Counted from the first letter of the stretch, positions 43,734-55,692 are shown. The stretch is 64,000 bases of DNA from Cryptomeria japonica (GCF_030272615.1 NC_081413.1:448792538-448856537); one strand, 5' to 3'. Program-made: numbers and translations. Notes: generated from the letters alone by a model not told the origin.

Positions 43734-44950
43734 TGTTAGCAGCAATCGAGGAGGAAGACTGAGAGGGAGGGGTGAATTAGTCTTCAGTGGATAAAAAAAT
43801 TAAAATCCAAATCATAAACTGATAAACTGTAGCAATAAAAAGATAAGCAAATTAACAACACAACTCACAACACCCAGATTTTTGACATGGAAAACTTGGT
43901 TAAGGAAAAAACCATGGTGGGAACCTACCCATGGTAAGATAATACTCTATACTAGTATGTGAAAATATTACAATCAGGAATGCACATGCATTTAGGCACA
44001 CTACCTAGAGCTCACTGCTCATAAGATTATGCCCAGAAGGCTACAACCCTTAGGGAAGTCCCACTAACTTACAATATGATTCAAGCTACAATCCAGAAGC
44101 AATGAACTACAATTATAACAACTACACATTCTTGATGATAGTTCTGGTTAAGCACAATTATCTTCTCTACAACTCTAAACTCACATCAACACTTCACTGA
44201 ATGATATATCCTTGTTGACATATTCATCTCTCTTTGATAATGTAGACACAATATCGACACCTAAATTACATAAGAATCTCACCTATATATACAATTCATC
44301 AAGCTTGAGAATAAGGTCGGCTAAACCCTCAACCCTAAACTTACAACTACAAAAATTACATCACACGATACAAAGATTGACCACCAGACCAATATTATGA
44401 TTTACATTACATAGCATGGACCTAATTCAAATTCCCAAACTATTACATCCATCAGAAATTCCGCTAAGACCAACCACAACATGCTACACCACCACAAATA
44501 CCACATAACACAAAAAATCATCACCGGTTCATAAAAATAACCAAAAAAAAAAAGAAATGACTAGGAAAGATCATCAAGCACATTAGAATCATTCGAAACA
44601 GTTGCATGAACCCCACTTTTCAAATCATCATTGATCAACATCTAGAAGCTCAAGAACACAACCAATCAATAATTGTCATGAGGAGAGATAACTTGCAGAT
44701 CACCTAAACAAGATCATCCAAGAAATATCCCAAACTCTCTGCACAAGATCTGATCATACTGGAATATACTAAAGAAAATACCAAGTTCTGCAAAACAGTG
44801 ATCTGCAAAACCAAACTATAAAACCGTATCAGAAAATCTTTTCAAACTCATCAAAATAGATCACAAGAATATGTTGACATCAATGACAACAACATATCAT
44901 AGGAGCAGCAATGATAAACCAAAACTAGCAATCTCCCCAACAATCCAACA
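43734..44950 (-). repeat. 5' LTR of C
   Basis: 1,217 bases; minus strand starts TGTTGGATTGTTGGGG at 44950 and ends GCTAACA at 43734. A TATATATA box lies near 44284. It matches 20034-20966 plus 24131-24380. Confidence 0.9.
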
Positions 44951-44975
44951 AAACCTAGCAACACGACATACAACA
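44951..44975 (-). pseudogene. Fragment of copia G and right target duplication of C
   Basis: AAACC at 44951-44955 duplicates 20029-20033. The following 20 bases on the minus strand encode VVCRVA, the expected RT-RNase H junction of G. The LTR of E then interrupts G at 44976. Confidence 0.78.
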
Positions 44976-45755
44976 TGTTAGGATTCCCAAAGATACTGAG
45001 AGGGGGGGTAAATCAGTATCTTGACGGTTAATGGATTTTCTTAATTTATTAAATGAAAAGCATTCCAAAACTATGTACCGCTAAACCAAAATTAATGCAT
45101 TAAATAAGAACAATAAGAACAACATGAAAAGCACACCATAACACAATATTTTTAAACAGGAAAACCGGTGTGGGAAAAACCTCGGTGGGATTTGTGACCC
45201 ACAATATTCTCTTACTGGCCAATAAGAGAATATTATGGTTACAATAGGGGCCTAAACATGCAAGAAGGCCAACTGCCTAAAGCTCACTACTTAAATACAA
45301 ATAGGAGAAGTCTCACTGACTTACAAAAGTGGATTATGAAAATCCAATATCATGTACTGCTACAAAAGGGCATTTGCTATGCCAGATCCAATACTGGTTT
45401 AAGCTCTGCAACTTTCAAAACCTTATACTAAACTCTACCTTAGTATTCACACATAATATCCATCACATATCCTACATACAAATGTTCTCTAAGATCTCAT
45501 ACTTATATATGAGCCTTATTACAATATGCCTTATCGACGTTCAAAAAGATATTACAATTAATTACATTTTGCAATAAATAAAATCCTGTCGGCTAGGGTG
45601 ACGGTAATCAATCTTTTTTGGTGCCAGTGAATGTATGCTGGAGTAGAGTCTACCAGTGTCAGTGCCTACCAGTATCATATGATTGTAAGGTTGCCATCAA
45701 TGACAATACCTTCAGTCACCTACAATTTCTCATTGGAGTGTGCATTTGCCAAAAA
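44976..45755 (-). repeat. LTR of copia element E, about 780 bases
   Basis: The plus-strand end TGTTAGGATTCCC, then an AGAGGGGGGGTAAATCAG tract, closely resembles D's LTR. The minus-strand start near 45755 (TTTTTGGCAAATG) is mutated from TGTTGG and follows a GGGGGAGA tract. It is read as E's 3' LTR. Confidence 0.75.
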
Positions 45756-45986
45756 TCTCCCCCTTTGGCATTGATGGCAACACTCATGAGAAAAATCCAA
45801 AAAGTATCCAAAAATGTTGTCCAAAAGAATCTGCCAAAACTGTCAAAACTATGTTATAAAAATGTGTGCTCCCCCTGAGCTGATGATGTCTTTTGTTGAT
45901 CATTTTTCTCATCTCCACTACTCCCCCTTTGGCATCAATGAAAAAGGCTATCATTCAATGTCAATGGAGTGTGATTCCTACCTAGA
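45756..45986 (-). other. Polypurine-tract region of E
   Basis: Minus-strand purine tracts AAAGGGGGAGA (near 45762), CAGGGGGAGC (near 45873) and AAAGGGGGAGT (near 45924), with the phrase TTGATGCCAAAGG seen in the other copia copies. Confidence 0.75.
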
Positions 45987-47591
45987 TCACTGTAATTGGT
46001 AGGTTACAATATGATAGATGTCTGCCAATGCAAAATTTTGACTATCGTTGAACCTTTCGCTGTCCTTTATTGTTGCTTCTGTTCTCTTAATTGTACTAGT
46101 GAGTATGTGCATTTTCTCTTCCAGTGTCTTAAGTCCTCGAATCAGAGCCTCAGAAATCTCTTTTGTCAAAGAAATGAGGTTATCCAGTTTAGGGCCTAGT
46201 TTGCACTTTAAATCCTTTGCCTTAGATTTTATTCTTTCTTTATCTTTTTCTAATTTTTCAATTTTCTCCTCAAGAGCTACAATTTACTTTTCAACTACCA
46301 AAAATGAATCTGATGTTCCTATTAAGTTGTCAGCAATATTGTTGATTTCTTTTTGTGCTTTGCTGATCTCTAAATCTATGTCCTCTGTCAAAATGTCAGT
46401 TTTGTAGGTATCTCTATATAGTTTCTTGAAATCCAAAATTGTCTCGCCTAATGCCAGTAATAAGGTTTCCATTTGTTCCTTATTCTTCTTAATTGTTTCC
46501 TCAAAGAATTTTTCCTTTTCCTTATTCATTTTCTCTTTGAAGGCGTCTTCATTTATTTGATCTAGTGTTATTAGGTTGTCGGTTATATACTTAGACAATG
46601 TGTGTAATTGGCTCAAGGAATCTTTATTTTCTATGTTACACTTTGGAGCTATCATCTTCAAAATTGGTAAAATATCATCTATAGCCTTATACGCCTGTGC
46701 ATTACACTCTGTTCTTTTCTTTATTGGATCTAAGAGTACCTTTGTTACATTGGTTGGCCTGAATTTAGTCATAGATGTACTAGATGACTGTCCAACTATT
46801 TTCACAATCTGTAAATCATCGGTGGTTGTGATAGCTTTTCTTTCCTCTTTCTATGGAGGATCAGTTTGAGTTTCTATTTCTACTACCAGAGGTTTGGGCT
46901 TGTCAGATGTAGTCGGTGGTACTATTTGAGTATGTACCTATGATGCCTGTTGCTCTACCTATTTTTCAATGTTTTCCTTAGCAAGAGCTTGTTTCTTTGA
47001 TGGTTTCTCTTTTTTCTCTCTTGATGGTTTCTCTGTTTGTGCTTCAGATGATTTCACTGTGTCATCCACTGCTAGTTTTTGTGATTCTAGCTTTTATGTA
47101 TCTATCAGTTTCTCTTGGTCTACCTCTGTAAAGTCTACTACCTATGACTCAGTAGATACATTAATATGTGTACCTATGGTATTTGCCTTTCTTATATCAT
47201 TTGGTGCTTTAGTTTGTTGTTCTACCCCAATTCCAATGTTTTCAACTGCAATAGTTTCTGTCGGTGGCTCTGTTGCCACATCCGTGTTGTCAGTTGTTTC
47301 TTTATCTACCACAATATTGACTTCCTATGTGTCAATGTTCATTGTGTACAACACCTGAGAGTCAGGATTTGTATCCTCATGTGGTGTATCCATACTCTCT
47401 ATTGCTAGTTGTGTGTCAATAGTTTGTATCGGTGGAGTATCAGAGGTTTGTGGGGGTAAATTATCTGTTATCTTTAGGCTTGGAGGTCGACCTACCTTAC
47501 CTTTCCCCTTATCCTTTTGGTATACTTTGATATTCTCACTAATACATTTGGGGTCAAATTCCGACGAAGGTTTTCGATGGACAAGGAGCAT
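45987..47591 (-). pseudogene. Extra coiled-coil reading frame upstream of E's 3' LTR
   Basis: One minus-strand frame runs from ATG 47591 to 45987 (about 535 codons) broken by seven stops, mostly TAG. The N-terminal half is polar, rich in Thr, Pro, Glu and Lys (KGKGKVGRPPS, EKPSREKKEKPSKKQ). The C-terminal half is Lys/Glu/Leu-rich with heptad-like spacing (EKIEKLEKDKERIKSKAK, then MTKEISEALIRGLKTLEEKM). I see no signal peptide, membrane segment or pol motif. It sits where Sireviruses such as SIRE1 carry an env-like gene, between pol and the polypurine tracts, but no fusion-protein features are seen. Its function is unknown; a host origin is possible. Confidence 0.6.
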
Positions 47592-48136
47592 TGTGTGAAA
47601 AATTGATTTTTTAAAAAAAAATGCCCGTGTTCATCGGAATTCCAATGACCTATGCCCGTGTTCATCGGAATTCGGACGACCTCGGGCATTTTATTAAAAA
47701 AAAAAAAAAAATGCATTTTCATTTTGAAAGCACAAGTGGCGACTGTCTTGCCTCCCTACCCTCCCCGCTGGAGTGATCTCTACACAAGCAAGGTAAGGTT
47801 TTTTTTGCAATCAAAGGAACTCTTTGTTTTTCAATGAAGGGCAACTAATTTTTTTTCGCAATCAAGGGCAACTGGTTTTTTTTTGCAAATTAATCCATTT
47901 TGTGCATAATAACAGTGGTTTATTCCTTCCTTAATATATTATTGCTCAGGGCTGCGGGAACCATGCCCTAGAAATGTCTTGATTCCTGCCCACCTCGGAA
48001 TTGGACTATGCTATGATCGTTAATAAGCAACAAATCTCTTTCTTTAGTCGGTTCTAATCACCAGAATGATTTATTCTACATGCGGTCTCAAACGGTAGAT
48101 AGGTAAAGTTCACACCAAATTGATCCAATCCAAATC
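47592..48136. other. Non-coding sequence with a short tandem repeat
   Basis: No gene is seen. Homopolymers of A and T flank the 31-base repeat described below. The segment from about 47930 is unassigned. Confidence 0.5.
47621..47690. repeat. 31-base tandem repeat flanked by A/T runs
   Basis: ATGCCCGTGTTCATCGGAAT starts at 47621 and 47652. The block closes with CGGGCAT, the reverse complement of its start, and lies between runs of T/A and A. Confidence 0.8.
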
Positions 48137-48352
48137 TTACATGCGATCTTAAAATTCCATGAAATGACATCTCTTTGAGGTATTCTATCATACAATTCAC
48201 ATGCCATGTGTATGCTACCCCATTTTGTGATTTTTGTAACTAATTTCTGACAAAAAACCCCCTTCGATTATGCTTTGATGGATGTCCATAACTTGTTTGA
48301 AAGCTCCTATTTTGGCCCATGCAGGGAGGATGTTGGAAAACGTTGCACTGAG
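48137..48352 (-). pseudogene. Pentatricopeptide-repeat (PPR) gene fragment
   Basis: Minus strand, first frame: FSNILPAWAKIGAFKQVMD then IHQSIIEGGFLSEI; after a frameshift near 48228: MACELYDRIPQRDVISWNFKI. These match the usual plant PPR phrases (ACAKIGALEQG..IHQ.II..GF, then A..LFD.MPQRDVVSWN..I). PPR proteins bind organelle RNA. Only about two repeats remain, with stops and a frameshift, so this is a captured or relic fragment, not a gene. It is the only host-like coding trace in the window. Confidence 0.72.
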
Positions 48353-48502
48353 ATAAACATGACTTTATTTCATTGAGATAAACATGACTATATTTCCCTT
48401 TGTATTGATCTAGGGCTACTCATTAATGTATCTATGGATTTCCCTTATTCACTATGTTGTGACAGTCATTTGTAGATTTGGGACTATCATCTTTCATAAT
48501 TT

Positions 48503-48610
48503 GATGTCTTTAAGATGTGGGTACATTGCTTGACAAGAAAAGCTCAAGCATTTGTGAAGTTCAAAGAGTTTAAACACCTTGTTGAATGGTCATCCAGTTG
48601 TTCTCTAAAT
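48503..48610 (+). pseudogene. Copia integrase scrap
   Basis: The plus strand reads FDVFKMWVHCLTRKAQAFVK then FKEFKHLVEWSSS, close to the DDYSR.TWVYFL..K.EAF.KFKEFK.LVE block of copia integrases. About 36 codons, with nothing readable on either side. Confidence 0.5.
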
Positions 48611-49246
48611 GCAAAATGCTCAAGTAAATGAGAAATTCACTCAAAATGGTTTATCCACAACTAAAAGAAAATAACTAACCAATACATATATGCATCAACA
48701 AAATAGTGTTGTATAGAGACCTAATCATGCCTTCATGGATATGTAGATCAAGTTCCTACATTTTGGACAAAATAAATTCACACAATAATATATTTGTTGA
48801 ACACACCCACCACAAAGATTTGGTTATGCAATAATATATTTTTTGTTAACTTTATCATGGAGGATTTGGTTATTCTTGTTACAATCAAGGTTTGACCAAA
48901 CTAATTCTTAAATATACAAATGAAGAGTGTGGTTGGTTGGTGACTAATTACTCTTTTTAACACCATTTAGAAGATCATATCTAAATCAAGTGTCTAAAGA
49001 ATTAAGCTACTACTAAGAAGATAGTTTGCCTAAAGCAAATGGGTTTCTTGGGTGGCTATTTATTGTAGATAACTTAGTTCCTTCATGAGAATCAATCAAT
49101 TTGGAACATGTATAACTCACATTTGTGACGTGTCACTAATGCAATTCCTTAGTACTTGTTTGAGTACTATCTCCTCTATTGTTTTCTATCCACTTTTGTG
49201 TCCTTATTAGAACAAATAATAGATTAATGAGAAGGTAGAAAAGGTT

Positions 49247-49800
49247 GATTCACCTAAGAGGGAGTGGATTTTCCCAATAATATGTTAGATTCTCCCAAGG
49301 ATGGATGGACTATACACTTGAAAGGTAGATGATTAAGGATGATGACAAGGTGAATTTTCCTTAGAATGATAGGGTTGATTTTCCTATGAACAAGTAGATT
49401 CATGTAAACTAGAGGATACAAATTTGGACAAAATAATGGAAGGAGACTAAAACTAGATAGATTCACCTAAATGGGAGTGTAGTCATCTAAGGATAGGAAA
49501 AATTCACCATTTGTATAAGAAATATGGATAAGATAAATGATTTATGTGAAATAGATTCACCTAAGAGAAAGTAGATTCACATAAGGATAGGTGGATTTTC
49601 CTAAAGATGAAGGGATAAGACTTAACAAAAAGAGGACTTAGGATGATGACAAGGAGGATTCATTTAAGGATATGGCATATTCACCTAAGGGATACTGTAT
49701 TCTCCCAAGAATATGTAAAAATTATTGATTGGTGGAATGACATACTAGATCAAGGAATGATACAAGGGTAGATTCACCTAAATATAGGGTAAATTCAGCT
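49247..49800. repeat. Degenerate array of ATTCACCTAA motifs
   Basis: GATTCACCTAAG or close variants recur near 49247, 49459, 49553, 49572, 49675 and 49770, mixed with related ATTTTCCTAA, ATTCTCCCAAG and GATGACAAGG phrases. The spacing is irregular. Confidence 0.6.
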
Positions 49801-50987
49801 AAAAGGGTACCCATGAGATTGTGATACTGAGTACATATCTATGGATGGTCTATTTGGATACAAGTATGATGAAACCATGTTTGTGTATGATGAAACAAAG
49901 TCCAGATCTCTATTATAGGTCCAACATAATCTCTATTATTTGAGACACCATTTTATTAGCATATCCAATTAGGGTAATTTATGGGTTTAATTATGGATCA
50001 TGTTGTCTATTTCCATGCACTATTGAACTTATTTTGATGTATTGTGATTATTTTAATTTTGAAGTTATAAATAAATTATGTTTGTACCTTAGAAAGGGTA
50101 AATCCAATTGATGTTTGGGTAGTTTATTTGAAAACTTATGGCGATTATTGCCCTATGTTATGTAATGGAGTTATTTTTGCACTAAGTAATTAACTAGAAA
50201 AATGAATTTGTATTGTTGTACAAGTATGATGAAACCATGCTTGTGTGTTTACATGTTTGTGCATCCTATTGAGAACCAACCTCATTGTTGAGGAACTCAA
50301 TAAATGTGGTGTTAAGTAGAAGAATGAAAAACTCAAGAAGCTATGGTGACATATTGTGGCATTAGTAGGGATTATCTCTATTGACCACACCTTTCAAACA
50401 TAGTATCCCCTAGTTCTCCTCATAGAATGGACCATTGTATGGCTCATAGTGGTATCCTATCCTACATTTATCTTGATGGCATTGCCGACAGTTGGTATGT
50501 GGTTCTTGGTACGGGTTTCCTCTTACCCTATTATCTTATTTATATCTTTGTTCCAACATGTGGAGATTGATTTTTTTTCATGCTATGATGATTTTCATGT
50601 TTGCATGTGTTTTGACATTATGCAAATAGATATGATTTCACACCATACTTACGTTTTGATATAGTGTAGGTGATGGTTACATGTTGTTGATGGTAGCGAT
50701 TTGGGTTCAAAGATACTATTCCACACACACACAAAAATATTTGAAGATGAATTTTATATTATTCCTTCTTAGTGGCGATTAGTGTTGGAAGATTTACACA
50801 CATGTAGAGAGGAACTCATGTTAGATACAATAGGTTGTGTTTGATAACATATGAATGTGCCTCATGATGTATACATATAGCTTTGGTGTGTGACATGCAT
50901 GCACATTTTTCCATAAGACACATTGCTATGTGGCATGTGCCCTATGCATGTCTTCTTTGTGAGGCATGTTGCTATGTGCAATGTGGC

Positions 50988-51204
50988 CCTAGGTGTGTCT
51001 TCTCTATGAGGTGTATTGCCATGATATGTTAGGATTTGTAGTGTGCAGGCCACAAATGCATGCATGAGGGACTATTATTATAGTCATGTTTTTTGGGTAT
51101 GTAGCCTAGGCATGTCTTCTCCATTAGGTACATGGCCATGCCATGTGGGAGTTTTTGTGTTCATGCCACAAATGCACACATGAGGGACTATTATCGGAGT
51201 CATG
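50988..51204. repeat. Direct repeat, two units of about 117 bases
   Basis: Both units start CCTAGG, continue TGTCTTCTC, and end CATGAGGGACTATTAT..AGTCATG. A partial third unit lies upstream near 50940. Confidence 0.8.
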
Positions 51205-52665
51205 ATGAATCTTCACTCTATTTAGCCACAATTTCTAGTCGTATAGTTATGTAATGTGCACTTTTAAGGATTGTGAAGTTTCCTTCAATTATTGATGATC
51301 TCTCATCTTTGTTGCATGGGCCAACAATTTTATTTTATCTTGTTTGAATTAGTTTAATCACTATTGTGAGTTTTCTCTATTGTTTAGTTATTGTGGCTAT
51401 GTTTGATTTGCTATTGGAATTGAACACATTTATTTGACTTATTATTGATACTATTTTTTCTTTCTTTCAATATTTATGATATTTGGTAGTTTAGTAAAAC
51501 TCTTGCTATTTTTAAATGTTGCCTTATTTGTTGTGATGTGATTCCTCACCAAGATCGATGTAGATAACCTTGGATGAGTGTATATAAGGAATCAAACATT
51601 GGGAAAATTTGAGGATAGGGGTAAGTGTTTGTTGTATGGGTAGCTACGATCCACTTGTACATTCTTAGTGATTATTGATAGTTATGTCTTGGAGGCTAAT
51701 CCCATTAAACAAACAAGGGGGAAGTCATACATAATTGTATGGATCCTCCCTAGTTGTGTGTGGATTCAAAACCATCATTTCATATGGTTCTTTGTGAGAC
51801 CATGGCATCCTCTTAGACCAATATGTGAGCCTTGTATTGTTATCCCTGCAATGTGGATGAATAAGTGTATGTTAAAATAAATGCTTTGCATGCCATATAG
51901 TTGCATATGAGTTGTTCACATCATCATATCATGATTTAGAATATGTGAATTCTTTTATCCATGTGAAGTCGAATGATTGATTATGAAAATGTGTTATACA
52001 TTGAAGCATAATCTGTAAGATGTTCTCTTCAAGAAAAAATATTTATGCTTTCATAGTGAAATGTTGATGAAATGGGGTCCTAGTCTAGGAAAGTAAACTA
52101 CAAACTTATACATTCACCATTTCAAAACATTTTATTGGGGAATAGTCAATTTGGTTCAATTTAATTCCTCTAGGAGAGACCAGCAATATGATTAATTGTT
52201 CCATTTTGATGTGATTGGATATGATTAGATATAATTTCATTGAAAATGCAAGAACTAAGTAAAATTATGCAAAATTGACAAGATCAAGCATAAACAGGCA
52301 AATAATAAAGCAAAAAGCTAACATAGAGGTACATATTTGGAAATAAGACTCTAAAATGAACCTAATCAGTTACCTATAGGGAAAATGAGTTTAGAGATAA
52401 TATACCTATATGGAAAGTGGTTAAACTCTACCTCTAAGTGGCTCATCTTGAGCATTGTCAGTATATGGGCATTGATGGCATATTATATCTGGTTCTATCA
52501 TTTTTGTGGGTGCAAAATTAACAAGGCAAAATAGTATTAGTGGGATCATGATCTCATAAAAATGGTTTTGGCTTTGCATTTATGATAGCACATTGATCAC
52601 ACCTTACAAAAGGTTCCAATCTCATACATAGCATCCCAAAGTAAGGTCAATAATGATGTAACTTA

Positions 52666-52760
52666 ATGCTTAAATTGGAGTTCTGGGTAGTCATATACCG
52701 ATCATTTCTAGGATTGATGCTTAAACTGGAGTTCTGGGTAGTCATATACCCATGGCATAG
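52666..52760. repeat. 51-base tandem duplication
   Basis: ATGCTTAAATTGGAGTTCTG at 52666 recurs at 52717 with one change, both followed by GGTAGTCATATACC. Confidence 0.85.
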
Positions 52761-53135
52761 GGTAGGGGTGACCTGCAAACAATGCTAGTTCTAGATGCTT
52801 GTTTTCTTGGTGTATAACTTGTCAAAATTAGATCGATTGGCTATAGGTCTGCCATAAAGTTTCCAACTTATCACCAGTGAAAATACAAGAACCAAGGCTT
52901 AGAATACTCAAAAATGTCTCTCAGAAAGTCTGCAACAGGCAAACTTTTAGTAATAATTTGTAGACATAATGCTCAGAAATTCACACAATCAGCTACATTA
53001 AATGCGTTCTCTATTAAGTTCAATGTTTTAAGATGAAAAAGAAGAGTTAAATGGTTTTCGTTCGATTTGCAATTTTTGTGAAGCTTTTGCACTGAAGTTT
53101 TTATAGCCTGATTTTTTTGCTTATGAAGAAAGACC

Positions 53136-53339
53136 ATGTCAGATAATATCAGTGAAGAACAAAATAAGGAGACAATTACTAGATTATGGTCTAACTTGAA
53201 AAGAAAAGGTGATGGGAAATGTTATTGTCCCTTCAAAATTTGTAAGGGCTTAAAGACTAGAAGATTTCTAATCAAAATAGCTAATAAACATTGTAGGCAA
53301 CATGGTCACATTGAAGGGGGACATGATTATCATCCACTA
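53136..53339 (+). pseudogene. CACTA exon 1: N-terminal Cys/His domain
   Basis: From the ATG: MSDNISEEQNKETITRLW, then KCYCPFKICKGLKTRR and HCRQHGHIEGGHDYHPL. The Cys/His pattern and the HG..EGGHDYHPL-type block resemble the transposase-associated domain before tnp2. Its donor GTAAGT is at 53340. Exon 2 begins in frame with VEHPRAHD, then an acidic stretch. Confidence 0.7.
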
Positions 53340-53441
53340 GTAAGTTGTTCATTATATCATTTTAACAATTTATATACATAAGAAATCACTTGACAATGAG
53401 ATCATGATCATGGTTTATTTATGTTGATCATTTTTATATAG

Positions 53442-55586
53442 GTTGAGCACCCCAGGGCACATGATATGGACCAACACAACCCAAAGAATATGGTTTTCGA
53501 AGTGGAGGAACATGGAGGTGTGAATATCAAAGCTAAAGATAATGATCCCATGGAAGATGACGATCATGCACCAGAAAACACAATTGAAGATGATGGTACA
53601 AATACATTGATCCATGACACATTTAGTACTGGCACAGCTGATCATGATGATCAGGATGACCTTGATGTTCATGATTTACCTCTTCTTGAGAAGGCATATG
53701 AGCCCCCTTTACAAAGGCTCCCAAACAACTCTTCTCTTTGTTGTATTGTTGTTGGTGAACTTGAAGGTTATGAATGGTTTATCCAACATAACAATCTCAC
53801 GTATGTTAAGGTGTGTCATACATGTCATTACAGTTAATAAATGGTGAATCATGTACCATTAATATTCTTTATATTAACACCTCAAACTTTTTTTTTTGGC
53901 TATAGATTGATAGGTGAGTTTTTCTTACCACCATCAAATATTCTACCTCGCTCATACCGAGAATTATCTGCCATTATGAAAGATATTGGAATGGAGTATC
54001 AAACAATAGATGCTTGTCCCAATGATCATATTATATATCATAAAAAACATGAATTTGGAACAAAATGCCCTAAATGTCATATCAGTAGATATCAAACAGA
54101 TCAAATAACAAAAAAGGTGCCTCGCAAGGTTCTTTGTTATATTCCCATTATTCCACGTATGCAACGATTATTCAGGTGCACTAGCTTGGCACAATTTATG
54201 GATTACCATGCATGCAATAGAAGTCGGGATGACATTATTCAAATGCCTGTGGATGGTTTAGCATTTATGGACATAGAGGAAAAGTGGCCACACTTTAAAG
54301 AAGAACCTCATAATCTCAGGCTTTCATTGGCAGTGGACAGTGTCAATCCATTTGGAGAGTTGAGATCTGTTTACTCGGTGTGGCATATTTTTGTTATCAA
54401 CAATAATATTTCTCCACGGATTTCAATAAAGAGGGAGCACATAATGTTGGCAATGATTGTTCTAGGTATTTTATCATTTAATAGTCATCTACATTTAATT
54501 ATAAATATTGCAGTAAAATGGTCATAATAATTATGTAATGTTTTTGTTCATTCCACTAGGCAAGTACCAAGTTAAAGATATGAATGTATATATTGAGCCT
54601 CTTATTGACGAGTTGCTAGAGTTATGGAATGGTGTCACCATGTATGACATTTCTAGACCAATAGGACACAGACAATTTCAATTCCATGCAATGCTTGTAT
54701 GGACAATACATGATGCCCCAGGGCTAACACATTTTTGTGGTATGTTATAGTGTTCAAGTTCCGCATGATAATTATAATTATAAAAATTAACAGATTTAAT
54801 AGAATTATACATTATCTTGTAGGTCTTCAAACAAAGGGAAGATTTGCATGTCCAGTTTGTGGTCCAAAGATGAAATCTTGTCATTCAAAAAGTTTAGGAA
54901 AGTAGGTGTTTGATGAGTATAGGCACTTCCTTCACAAAAATCATAAGTACCAGAATACTGAAAAACATCTTTTCAATGGGAAAGAAGAGACTACATCAAA
55001 GCCACAAAGAATGACTCCTCACTTATGGAAGTTGGAATATAATAGAATTAATTATCAAGGTAATGTCATTCCATCTAATGGTTTATGTTTGGAATTTGAA
55101 TTTTTCTATCATGTTTTGTTTATTGATGATGTAATTGATGATACTGAAGGTCATCAAGGCATGGAAGACCACCTTCCAAAGGGACTAAAAAGTTATCCCA
55201 TACAATTCAGTAGGTTGCCTTACTACGAGTAGCTACAAATTGTGCATTTGTTTGATACAATGTATATCAGAAAGAATATAATAGAGACATTATGGAAAAT
55301 ATTGGATGGAAGGCGTGACAAAGAAAAAATTGTCAAAATTTGTAGTGACATTATGGAATCCAATCATGCAATGAAAAATGTCATACAATCAAATAGCAAT
55401 GGAGATCAGATTAATATAAGTGCCCTTCCTTGGTTATTAATAGAGCAGCAAAGCAATTCTATAAAAGAAGTCATACGAAAAATTCGATTTCCCACAGGAT
55501 CTGCTGTGAACATAAACAATCTCATATCAAAGAAGAGTGAATTTGGGCCAGGGATGAAAATGCATGATTGGCATACCTTCATTAAT
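53442..55586 (+). pseudogene. CACTA tnp2 transposase domain (exons 2-5)
   Basis: Exon 2 is acidic, then, after the one-base shift near 53703, reads LYKGSQTTLLFVVLLLVN and KVMNGLSN. Exon 3 has FFLPPSNILPRSYRE, IDACPNDHIIYHK, KCPKCHISRY, VPRKVLCYIPIIPRMQRLF, MPVDGLAF and LRLSLAVDSVNPFG. Exon 4 has VYIEPLIDELLELWNGV and WTIHDAPG. Exon 5 has RFACPVCGPKMKS. These are the ordered blocks of Transposase family tnp2 (PF02992), including two Asp-containing blocks and two zinc-binding pairs. Stops near 54904 and 55231 break exon 5. Confidence 0.87.
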
Positions 55587-55692
55587 GTAATTCACATTCT
55601 TGTGTATTTACTATATATTTGTATACTGCGCATGTACTTTTCATTGTATTATGTTAGAAAACAATGAAAAGATCATTTTATAATTATTGCAG

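Larger units (their letters stand above)
20034..44950 (-). mobile_element. Copia element C (Sirevirus-like), split by A, B and D
   Basis: C runs on the minus strand: 5' LTR 43734-44950, PBS at 43731, gag from 43677, then (after the A insertion) gag, protease, integrase, RT and RNase H down to 24697, polypurine tracts, and a 3' LTR in two pieces (24131-24380 and 20034-20966) around D. A perfect AAACC duplication flanks it. The 5' and 3' LTRs differ at roughly one base in ten by eye, so it is old. It is inactive: many stops and frameshifts. Confidence 0.88.
48611..53135. other. Long non-coding, degenerate repeat region
   Basis: About 4.5 kb without a supportable gene; the longest frames are about 70 codons, with no recognisable motif. 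Contents seen: a degenerate motif array (49247-49800), a 117-base direct repeat (50988-51204) and a 51-base duplication (52666-52760). The last kilobase may be 5' flank or subterminal sequence of the CACTA element. Confidence 0.55.
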
